In this document: positions 36,101-41,773 of the stretch, in pieces | How the letters are laid out: each line of letters starts with the position of its first letter | Position numbering within the stretch: position 1 is the stretch's first letter | Source of the DNA: Myxococcales bacterium | GTDB lineage: Bacteria; Myxococcota_A; Bradymonadia; Bradymonadales; Bradymonadaceae | Direction of reading: 5' to 3' | Assembly (NCBI GenBank): GCA_007119175.1 | Contig: SKQC01000363.1 | Span: forward strand, 1 to 41,773 | DNA length: 41,773 bases | The notes under the pieces: model-generated | What the model was told of the DNA's origin: nothing | Database searches by the model: none | What the model saw: only the letters and a program-made list of their open reading frames with translations | Program-made: the position numbers and the translations under genes

Positions 36101-36979
36101 AACCATCGTGGCATCATGCTCGAAGCCGAGGGCGATTCCTCGGAGATGCTTATTTTTAAGCCCGAGAGAGACGGATGGAGTGACGAGTGGCGTGCCGAGG
36201 TAGCGGCCTGGCGTTTCTGCGAACTCGTGATCTGTCATTTCGAAGTTTTCGAGGTGCAGCCAGCCGTTGTTACACGAGACTTCGTCGCCGGACTGGACGG
36301 CGAAACCGAAGAACTGGAGTCCCTCGTCGACCAGGCGGCCTGGACGACCCTCGAGATCGACGGCGAAAATGTCGAGGCCGTACAGGGGAGCCTGGAATTT
36401 GTCTCCACTGCTTCATCGTCGGCATTTCCCATCGAATACCTGACGCTCTGGCGTGGCTGGCTGAACGCCAGTAATGACTCCGCTTTCGTGGACCAGCCGA
36501 TGACGGACAATCTCGATCGGCTGGCAAGTCTTGCCGGGGGACGATTTCACGACGAGCTGATGGATGGCCTGGTAGATGCATCCACCGGAGAGGTCGCCCG
36601 ATCTGTATCCAGCCTCCTGATCTTTGATTATCTCACCAATAATTGGGAGCGATTTTATACGCGGACCGAGGAATACGGGCAAAACAATCCGGTCATCGAC
36701 TCCACGATTGTCTCCCGGCATAACGGTGATGCCTTTCAGCCAAGGGCCTCGCGACGAGTCCGGGAGCGATTCGAGTGGACGACACGGTTTAGCCACAGTA
36801 CGGTGGCATCGATTCGCGCCCTGGAGCGCGATCTGGCCTCGGAAGTCTTATTTCCGAATGCCAACGCGACGGAACGCCGTCGCCTCGATGTAATGTGGTC
36901 GCAACGGGACGCGATGTTAGAACGCGTCGATCAGCTCATCGCTCAGCATGGCGATGAAGACGTCCTGTTATTTCCCTAA
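33101..36979 (+). CDS. Zinc-ribbon/GYF-like, disordered, single-TM protein
   Basis: The product is 1292 aa from ATG 33101; the tracked start 59 codons upstream lacks a ribosome site. The N-terminus is a zinc ribbon with CPGC (13-16) and CPKC (36-39). A long charged low-complexity cytoplasmic stretch (~45-490) contains a repeated NSVTEVND unit. Residues ~504-575 look like a GYF_2-type domain (YIRLPTSEI start, DDWMPVAKHPVF end). More disorder follows with Ala-Pro-Glu-Pro repeats (~758-782), then one TM helix (~818-838) and a ~450-residue periplasmic region with a TPR-like helical part. Zinc ribbon plus GYF plus TM is the architecture of Myxococcus AgmX/GltJ, where the cytoplasmic domains contact the gliding motor switch, but the TonB-like end is absent. 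GYF assignment is tentative. Confidence 0.72.
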   Translation: MGEKTPDAIKVKCPGCDSRFRLSPKKGRMPSGSISCPKCGVAIPIEKGKSVTASTESEDQSEDSEKSSATPDFGVIPPKTRKKKTKSKTVEGGSATDSKSGKSEADEAIEKLEKMANDAPPGSTMHGLPGVGKENPFAPDLQEGTARVDPSVLEQAAANSVTEVNDANSVTEVNDAHSATEVNDDGPKTAGEEESSDATDFSPKNQAKTSPRLVSEKMVERLAEESSTERSDSRELPEENQRRPGLRRSQATREQDILTPKKLRELSKPKAQDADTSSAPRDEVSTKPAQPAPETKSTAAGKEKKASTSSKKDAKSNLLARIKTKTVKKSRHEQKRKKSRGSTTDDDPSTKSSLSQLFKKVRDRRGTDSGTLREKLKQSGGSDGAEKDSSSEPDLDLAGEVEISEGVLADIVDRSAEDDDDTPPSPPEPEQKKDDGKHTSLFDDVDSQPQSQGSSPEIGAVSKKGTRTTNSMLARLQKKKKKDRGTNVDALEVGAAGEGRGSGYIRLPTSEIQDVLGQGNFRLKIEGVIYEPVDKDGLIQLVKGGVLLGAEQISEGNDDWMPVAKHPVFGELRRKMASEAHQVLSRLGLEKRIDKSASSEPPPDDEQSAEIGGFEFPVDPPTTRELDPNHSATLVSKSAGNLQPPDDSAGVEKPAKSTQQMHTLQRSSSAPASPEGKPAEEDSQTPDKADTAAQTELDKPVPDEPEESVPDEPVVGDSAEADEAVAEAPELPEQPEGVEDSAAIEDEPGAEEEVTESAAPEPAAPEPAAPEPAAPEPAVPEPPSEDSRSDELFDIPEGEAFDPDFAVESGDSSRTPKVILLGLAVVVIAGAGLLLTDQGRDIVEDTTGWAPGGAAEQLDDAAPETPDPAVIEAQELAQNEVAAALPSETFSDTSRADDWARERLEDQADENVSEVLGSQWDEGRRDNEFLHLYADVLGETGDYQGARRVAMTGMTKFPDDEQFSEVHRQAIIDDDRLRSDKPTYLDDPSNYRAQGLYDVANHRGIMLEAEGDSSEMLIFKPERDGWSDEWRAEVAAWRFCELVICHFEVFEVQPAVVTRDFVAGLDGETEELESLVDQAAWTTLEIDGENVEAVQGSLEFVSTASSSAFPIEYLTLWRGWLNASNDSAFVDQPMTDNLDRLASLAGGRFHDELMDGLVDASTGEVARSVSSLLIFDYLTNNWERFYTRTEEYGQNNPVIDSTIVSRHNGDAFQPRASRRVRERFEWTTRFSHSTVASIRALERDLASEVLFPNANATERRRLDVMWSQRDAMLERVDQLIAQHGDEDVLLFP
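33575..33655 (+). repeat. Three tandem 27-bp coding repeats
   Basis: Units at 33575-33601 and 33602-33628 are identical; 33629-33655 differs by three bases. Each encodes nine residues (NSVTEVNDA type), so length change keeps the frame. It lies in the disordered linker. Confidence 0.97.
35372..35446 (+). repeat. Five tandem 15-bp coding repeats (APEPA)
   Basis: Five units at 15-bp spacing encode AAPEP-type pentapeptides. The first three are identical and the last two carry one and three changes. They form a rigid Pro-rich spacer just before the TM segment. Confidence 0.97.
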
Positions 36980-37000
36980 AACTCTCGCTTCCCGGATAAA

Positions 37001-37699
37001 ATGACCAAAGTTTATTTTGGCTGTGACGAAATCCCCCGTCACTGGAGCCAGTATTTTACCCTCTGTAATGCGATCGAGCTCGATCTCGATCAGCTCGATA
37101 ATATTCCCCGTACAAAGACATTGAATCGATGGCGAGTGGAGTCTCCGCGGGGCTTTGCCTTCAAGCTGCACGTCGATTCGGCGGTCGTCGATGGCCTGAA
37201 CGAAGCTGCGGCCGCCGAGCGCGTGGAGTTCAACGACGCCATGCGCAAGGGATGGGAGAATACGCTGGAGCGAGCCAGTGCCCTGGCGGCACGAGCACTC
37301 ATCCTCAGTACACCATCGACCTTTAGTCCCGGGACGACTTCCAGGGCGTTGATCGAAAAATTTTCCAGCGAATTGGGGCAGGAATTCGATCGCCCCATCA
37401 TCTGGGATGCACACGGAATGTGGGATACGGGATCGACGCGAGAGCTGGCGCGCGATGTCGGCTTGACCTACGCCTACGATCCCTTCCTGGCGATCCGCGA
37501 CGAGATCGAATTTCTACATGGGGACGGCGCTTTTATTTTGAACGAGCGAGCCGGAATGCGCCGCGACTTCGATCGCTACGATATCCGCCGGCTTTTGGAC
37601 TCATTACAACCCTATAATCGGGCTTTTGTCTTGCTTCGCGGGCGCTTTAAATGGGAGCACGCCCGATTATTTCGCGACCTTCTGGGCGAACCCTCGTAG
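37001..37699 (+). CDS. DUF72-like protein
   Basis: The product is 232 aa. Its order of motifs resembles the DUF72 (YecE-like) TIM-barrel family: a tripping start (VYFGCDEIP), a W...SP.GF.FK segment (WRVESPRGFAFKLH), and later PIIWDAHGMW. It is slightly short and divergent, and I do not see the full set of conserved residues. Its function is unknown in the family. It starts 21 bp after the zinc-ribbon gene and is probably co-transcribed; GGA precedes the ATG. The next gene is 95 bp on. Confidence 0.62.
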   Translation: MTKVYFGCDEIPRHWSQYFTLCNAIELDLDQLDNIPRTKTLNRWRVESPRGFAFKLHVDSAVVDGLNEAAAAERVEFNDAMRKGWENTLERASALAARALILSTPSTFSPGTTSRALIEKFSSELGQEFDRPIIWDAHGMWDTGSTRELARDVGLTYAYDPFLAIRDEIEFLHGDGAFILNERAGMRRDFDRYDIRRLLDSLQPYNRAFVLLRGRFKWEHARLFRDLLGEPS

Positions 37700-37794
37700 G
37701 CGTCGAGGGGATGCTGGACAATTAAAGCTCCCCGTTCCACTGTTGGACTCCCGACAAAAACAACTGACCCCTGCGATGAACGGAGATCTCTACG

Positions 37795-39549
37795 ATGACG
37801 ACCGCACACGGTGGCGATATCATCGCCGATACGCTGGCACGACACGGCATTGGACATATTTTCACCCTCTGCGGTGGACATATCTCGCCTATACTCACCG
37901 GGGCGCGGTCCCGAGATATCAACGTCGTAGACGTGCGCGACGAGGTCAGTGCCGTCTTCGCCGCCGATGGCATCGCTCGGCTGACGGGGGTGCCAGGAGT
38001 GGCAGCCGTGACGGCCGGGCCCGGAGTGACCAATACGGTGACCGCCGTCAAGAATGCACAGATGGCGCAATCGCCGGTCCTCATCTTCGGTGGAGCCACA
38101 GCCACAGTGCTCAAAGGTCGCGGCTCGTTGCAGGATATCGACCAGTTGAGTCTGATGGAGCCACTGACGAAGTGGGCCACGTCATTATCCGTGGTAAAGG
38201 AGCTGGAGCCAGCAGTTGAATACGGCCTTGAGATTGCCACCAGCGGAACGCCGGGGCCGGTCTTTATCGAGGTCCCCGTCGATCTACTATATCCGGAAAA
38301 AGTGGTGCGGGACTGGTTTATGTCGGAGAGCGGCGTCGACGATGCGACGGGATTTGCCTCTCGAGCCTTAAAGCTTTACTTAAAGGCGCATCTGATGCGG
38401 CAATTTCGCGCACCTGCCAACCCGCTCCGCTATAACAACCTCTCAGGCGCCCCCCTCTCCAACGAGGATCTGGCGCCATTGCTGGACGAAGCCGCCGACC
38501 GACTGGTCCTCGCCGAGCGCCCTGCTCTGGTGATTGGCTCCCAGGCGTTGGTGAATTATACCCCCGATGAAGCGGCGAGTCTGGCCAATGCAGTCGAAAA
38601 GCTGGGCATACCGACATTTCTGGCCGGTGGGGCCCGCGGTCTTCTGGGACAATACAGCGAATTGCAATTTCGGCACCGGCGCTCCCGGGCACTGAAAGCG
38701 GCCGACCTGGCAATCATCGCCGGGTTCCCCTTTGATTTCCGGCTGAAATACGGACGTTGCTTTGGCTCAGACACCGACGTCATCGCCGCTAATTTGAGCT
38801 CCAAAGATCTCACCCTCAATCGCAAACCGGACCTCCCGGTTCCCATGCACCCCGGTGAATTTCTGCGGGAGATCTCATTCCGGGTGGGAAGTCCCACATC
38901 GCGGACGGCCTGGTTCGATACGCTGAGCGTGCGCGAGCGAGAGAGAGATGACCAGATTGAACAGATAGGAAAGCAGGACACGGAGTATATCAACGCCGTC
39001 CATCTCTTTGAGCGAATCGAGGAGAAAATGGCCGACGACAGCGTCCTCGTCGTCGATGGCGGTGATTTTGTGGCCACCGGTGCCTATGTATTGCGGCCAC
39101 GTGCACCTCTGTCGTGGCTCGACCCGGGTGTCTTTGGAACACTTGGGGTGGGCGGTGGATTTACTGTCGGCGCCGCCCTTGCACGGCCCGATGCCGAGGT
39201 ATGGCTTATCTGGGGCGATGGCTCCAGCGCCTATAGCCTGGCGGAATTCGATACGTGCATCCGCCATGGGCTGGCACCGATCGCCGTTATTGGAACCGAT
39301 GCTGCGTGGGCGCAGATTGAGCGGGACCAAACGGAAATCCTCAACGACGACGTGGCGACGCGACTTCGGCACACCGACTATCATAAGGTCGCCGAAGGAT
39401 ATGGCGCCGAAGGCATCCTGGTTACCGAGGACGACGAGATCGACGACGCCATCGATCGAGCCAAAGAGCTGGCCGCCGGAGGAACACCGGTGGTCCTCAA
39501 CGTCCACATCAGCCAGACTGATTTCCGCAAGGGCTCATTGTCGATGTGA
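37795..39549 (+). CDS. ThDP enzyme, ILVBL/acetolactate-synthase-like
   Basis: The product is 584 aa with the three-domain layout of ThDP-dependent decarboxylases: an N-terminal Pyr domain with catalytic Glu50 in VRDEVSAVFAADG, a central Rossmann domain (~225-375) and a C-terminal PP domain with GDGS (474-477). The ThDP/Mg second element is GTD (500-502) rather than NN, and the EFDTCIRH and QTDFRKGS segments match the ILVBL (2-hydroxyacyl-CoA lyase 2) branch by memory. That branch cleaves 2-hydroxy acids in animals; the bacterial substrate is unknown. No small regulatory subunit (ilvN-like) lies nearby, so biosynthetic acetolactate synthase is unlikely. The ribosome site GGAG is ten bases upstream. 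A bidirectional terminator follows. Confidence 0.85.
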   Translation: MTTAHGGDIIADTLARHGIGHIFTLCGGHISPILTGARSRDINVVDVRDEVSAVFAADGIARLTGVPGVAAVTAGPGVTNTVTAVKNAQMAQSPVLIFGGATATVLKGRGSLQDIDQLSLMEPLTKWATSLSVVKELEPAVEYGLEIATSGTPGPVFIEVPVDLLYPEKVVRDWFMSESGVDDATGFASRALKLYLKAHLMRQFRAPANPLRYNNLSGAPLSNEDLAPLLDEAADRLVLAERPALVIGSQALVNYTPDEAASLANAVEKLGIPTFLAGGARGLLGQYSELQFRHRRSRALKAADLAIIAGFPFDFRLKYGRCFGSDTDVIAANLSSKDLTLNRKPDLPVPMHPGEFLREISFRVGSPTSRTAWFDTLSVRERERDDQIEQIGKQDTEYINAVHLFERIEEKMADDSVLVVDGGDFVATGAYVLRPRAPLSWLDPGVFGTLGVGGGFTVGAALARPDAEVWLIWGDGSSAYSLAEFDTCIRHGLAPIAVIGTDAAWAQIERDQTEILNDDVATRLRHTDYHKVAEGYGAEGILVTEDDEIDDAIDRAKELAAGGTPVVLNVHISQTDFRKGSLSM

Positions 39550-39592
39550 CGGCACTTTCAGACATTCCAGAACTGAGTTAGACCAGCAACAC

Positions 39593-39632
39593 AAAAAAGG
39601 CCCACCGGATACGTTCCGGCGGGCCTTTTTTG
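39593..39632. terminator. Bidirectional terminator
   Basis: A GGCCCaCCGGA / TCCGGcGGGCC stem with a 5-base loop sits between AAAAAA and TTTTTT, so it works in both directions between the ThDP enzyme gene (+) and the Kazal lipoprotein gene (-). Confidence 0.95.
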
Positions 39633-39650
39633 TTGGAGTACCGATGACAG

Positions 39651-40676
39651 TTACGGAGCACAGGCATTGTCATCGGCTATGTCGACACCGGCGCAATCGG
39701 CCTTACAGGGATTGCCGTAGGTCTCTCCATCTTCGCCGCAGACCGGGTCGTAGATCTCATTGCATATACACTCCGTATTGTCCGCGCACTCCCCTTCGTG
39801 GGCGATTTCTACATCTTCGCAGCCGGCGGCGCAGGCATTTCCGTAGGTTTCACCGTCGACCCCGCATACCGGGGCATATTCCATGGTGCAGATGCATTCG
39901 TCCTCGCACTCTCCTTCGTAGGCGACATCGACACCGGCGCTGAGAGCATAGCAGTCGTTGCTATAGGTCTCGCCATCGACACCGCAGACCGGATCCCAGT
40001 TGTCATCGCATCCGACGCCACACTCGCCTTCGTGGGCGATTTCTACATCTTCACAACCAGCGGCGCAGGCATTTCCGTAGGTTTCGCCGTCAACCCCGCA
40101 TACCGGGGCATATTCCATGGTGCAGATGCATTCGTCCTCGCATTCTCCCGGATAGGCGATATCGACGCCGGCACAATCGGCGGTGCAGGCATTTCCGTAG
40201 GTTTCGCCGTCAACCCCGCATACCGGGGCATATTCCATGGTGCACATACAATCCTGTTCGCACTTGCCGTCGTAGGCGATGGCGACACCGGCGACGTCGG
40301 CCTCACAGCTATTACCGTAAGTGTTGCCGTCTTCACCACAGACCGGATCCCAGACGTCGGGACAGGCCACCTGACACTCTCCGTCATAAGCGACGTCGAC
40401 CCCCACACAGTCGGCAGCGCAGGAGTTGCTGTAGGTGTTTCCATCTTCCCCACAGACCGGGCCGTAGTAGCCGGGGCAGGCGCAGAGCTCTTCGCCATTA
40501 TCTACGTCGCCGTCGTTCTCGTCGTTCTCATCGACCTCCCAGGAGTCGTCATTTTCGTCGGGACTCAGTGGTCCGTCGGAGGAATCGGAGTCGAGGACGC
40601 CGCAACCGGTGGCAACGAATAAGAAGATGAGACATCCCAGCAATGTGGTGGTGAGGAATCCTTCGATGCGCAACAT
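39651..40676 (-). CDS. Seven-domain Kazal lipoprotein
   Basis: The product is 341 aa. ATG 40676 has AGGAG six bases upstream. The lipobox is VATGC (Cys25). An acidic linker (~28-62) leads to seven Kazal serine-protease-inhibitor domains at 65-101, 105-139, 143-179, 183-219, 223-257, 261-297 and 303-339, each with PVCG.DG.TY.N.C. By analogy to ovomucoid the P1 residue is Gly, Asp, Met, Met, Asp, Met and Glu in order. Domains 2 and 5 keep only four cysteines. Probably outer-membrane anchored and protective against secreted proteases, its own or those of prey or host. It is divergent from oxyR. Confidence 0.93.
   Translation of the reverse strand: MLRIEGFLTTTLLGCLIFLFVATGCGVLDSDSSDGPLSPDENDDSWEVDENDENDGDVDNGEELCACPGYYGPVCGEDGNTYSNSCAADCVGVDVAYDGECQVACPDVWDPVCGEDGNTYGNSCEADVAGVAIAYDGKCEQDCMCTMEYAPVCGVDGETYGNACTADCAGVDIAYPGECEDECICTMEYAPVCGVDGETYGNACAAGCEDVEIAHEGECGVGCDDNWDPVCGVDGETYSNDCYALSAGVDVAYEGECEDECICTMEYAPVCGVDGETYGNACAAGCEDVEIAHEGECADNTECICNEIYDPVCGEDGETYGNPCKADCAGVDIADDNACAP
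39660..40484 (-). repeat. Kazal coding repeats, near-identical copies
   Basis: Seven ~120-bp units. The copies coding domains 4 (about 40020-40136) and 6 (about 39786-39902) encode identical protein and differ by only a handful of bases; domains 3 and 4 share a long identical stretch. This indicates recent duplication or gene conversion. Confidence 0.9.
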
Positions 40677-40921
40677 GGTGGCTCCTGTTTTCAGTATTTA
40701 GCTATTCATTTAAAGCGTCACTCTCGAACTCGCCACAACGATATGCACATCCCGTACCAACCCCAAAATCGGGCATATATTGGCGAAATCGGCCCATTTC
40801 ATCGAAAAACGCCTTGAAAATCTGTGAGACTCTCAAATTTCTTATTCACTCATCCCCCGTGCTGGACAGATATTATTTTGCACGAAAAACCGATAACGTA
40901 TTCATGCGGGCCTACCACAGA

Positions 40922-40944
40922 TCCTATAACCTCGGGTAATAGGA
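40922..40944 (+). promoter_or_regulatory. Dyad before oxyR, candidate OxyR operator
   Basis: A 23-bp dyad starts with TCCTAT and ends with ATAGGA; nine of eleven positions pair. T40927 and A40939 are separated by 11 bases, the T-N11-A pattern of LysR-type binding sites. It contains TATAAC, a possible -10, and runs into the AGGAG ribosome site, so binding could repress oxyR. The -35 is unclear (TTCATG 18 bases upstream). The rest of 40677-40921 shows nothing firm. Confidence 0.55.
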
Positions 40945-40950
40945 GTACTT

Positions 40951-41773
40951 ATGAACGTCACTCTTCGCCAGATGGAATACGTCGTCGCCGTTGCCGATGA
41001 AAAGTTTTTCGGACGGGCCGCTGATTCCTGCCACGTCAGCCAGCCTGCGTTGAGTCGTCAGGTCAAACAGGTAGAGGAGACACTGGGGGTTCCACTTTTC
41101 GAACGCACATCGAAGGGAGCGATTCCGACACCGGCGGGACGGGAGTTCGTGGACGGGGCGCGCACGCTTTTGACAGGAGCCCGCCAGTTGATAACCCGCA
41201 TCGAATCCCGAAGTGGCGATCTGCGAGGGCTTTTAAAGCTCGGTGTGATTCCCACAGTCGCTCCCTATCTTCTGCCCGGCGTGCTCGGCCGACTCCACGA
41301 GATGCACCCCGATTTACAACTGACGATCGTGGAAGACGAGACGAGCCGTCTCATCGAGCACCTGGAACGAGCGAGCCTCGACGCCGCCTTGATGGCTACT
41401 CCCGTCGACAGCGATCAGGTCTTCGTCATGCCGTTGATCGCCGATCCTTTCGTGGCTGTGTGCCACGAAGCTCATCCCATCGCCGAAGTCGATCAGGTCG
41501 AAGCTGCCGATCTGACTCAATATCCGCTGCTGCTCTTAGAGGAGGGACATTGCTTTCGCGACCACGCCCTCGAATTTTGCACCGCCTCCGGAGCGATCGA
41601 TGAGGCCGATACGCGCTCGGCAAGCCTGTCCACTCTCCTCGGCCTGGTAGAACTCGGCCGCGGAGTCACCATCTTGCCCTCACTGGCAGTGAGCCGAGAG
41701 CTACCAGCGCGGCCTCGCCTGGTGGCCCGCCCGTTTCGCGGTGCTTCCCCGAGGCGCACATTGAGTCTCGTGT
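40951..41773 (+). CDS. oxyR: Peroxide sensor OxyR, LysR family, 3' partial
   Basis: The first 274 codons are present and the gene runs off the window; E. coli OxyR has 305 aa. It is absent from the ORF track because no stop is reached. The N-terminal winged helix (1-60) includes the LysR recognition segment CHVSQPALSRQ. The sensor domain carries the redox pair Cys201 and Cys210 in GHCFRDHALEFC, spaced as Cys199 and Cys208 of E. coli, which identifies it as OxyR rather than a general LysR protein. It activates peroxide defence genes when the disulfide forms. AGGAG lies five bases before the ATG. The dyad at 40922-40944 suggests autoregulation. Confidence 0.93.
   Translation, partial: MNVTLRQMEYVVAVADEKFFGRAADSCHVSQPALSRQVKQVEETLGVPLFERTSKGAIPTPAGREFVDGARTLLTGARQLITRIESRSGDLRGLLKLGVIPTVAPYLLPGVLGRLHEMHPDLQLTIVEDETSRLIEHLERASLDAALMATPVDSDQVFVMPLIADPFVAVCHEAHPIAEVDQVEAADLTQYPLLLLEEGHCFRDHALEFCTASGAIDEADTRSASLSTLLGLVELGRGVTILPSLAVSRELPARPRLVARPFRGASPRRTLSLV

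Noticed and set aside
39798-40622. 274-aa ORF on the + strand
   Set aside because: Antisense shadow of the Kazal lipoprotein; its Gly/Val/Ile-rich repeats simply mirror the Kazal repeats.

Overview
The window looks like chromosomal DNA of a myxobacterium-like Gram-negative bacterium (Myxococcota in the broad sense; the Bradymonadales are my best guess). The evidence is an AgmX/PglI-type C-terminal domain, a short outer-membrane beta-barrel protein next to TPR lipoproteins, a zinc-ribbon/GYF-like membrane protein, thrombospondin type 3 (TSP3) repeat proteins, a MYXO-CTERM-like tail, a multi-Kazal lipoprotein and about a dozen probable lipoproteins. The lineage is an inference, not a measurement. 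I saw no insertion sequence, CRISPR array, tRNA or rRNA.

Layout. (1) 1-1089, + strand: the 3' part of an AgmX/PglI-like gene and a small lipoprotein, closed by a terminator. The first 102 bases are a perfect palindrome, probably a fold-back artefact at a contig edge. (2) 7281-1308, - strand: a tight four-gene operon of an outer-membrane barrel, two TPR lipoproteins and a coiled-coil lipoprotein. (3) 7576-8064, + strand: a small lipoprotein. (4) 16770-8103, - strand: a five-gene operon of secreted proteins. It encodes two tandem paralogues with a von Willebrand A (VWA) domain, TSP3 repeats and a shared C-terminal domain, then a protein with PPC-like repeats, a propeller-like protein and a protein with an acidic tandem-repeat tail. 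(5) 18244-16868, - strand: a TSP3/PKD-like protein with a C-terminal sorting signal, isolated from the previous operon by a strong terminator. (6) 18692-22625, + strand: pgpH-like 7TM-HD phosphodiesterase, ybeY (overlapping pgpH by 116 nt) and a DnaC-like ATPase. (7) 24043-22640: an orphan lipoprotein; 26187-24292: mnmG. (8) 26372-28420, + strand: a Rep/UvrD/PcrA helicase; 29354-28509, - strand: a Bax inhibitor-1 family protein, with a bidirectional terminator between them. (9) 29723-32847, + strand: a DUF4159 protein with a Tat signal and a membrane VWA/amidotransferase-like protein. (10) 33101-39549, + strand: a zinc-ribbon/GYF-like/TM protein, a DUF72-like protein and an ILVBL-like thiamine diphosphate enzyme. 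(11) 40676-39651, - strand: a seven-Kazal lipoprotein, divergent from (12) oxyR at 40951, which runs off the end.

How the genes may work together. Core functions (MnmG and YbeY in RNA maturation, the helicase, PgpH in c-di-AMP turnover, OxyR in peroxide sensing) are mixed with envelope genes. The envelope set includes part types known from the Myxococcus xanthus Glt/Agl gliding machinery: AgmX-like, beta-barrel, TPR lipoproteins, zinc-ribbon/GYF protein and VWA lipoproteins. The most interesting hypothesis is that they form a related envelope-spanning adhesion or motility apparatus. The five-gene VWA/TSP3 operon is the best candidate for a little-described surface system. No function is proven from sequence alone.
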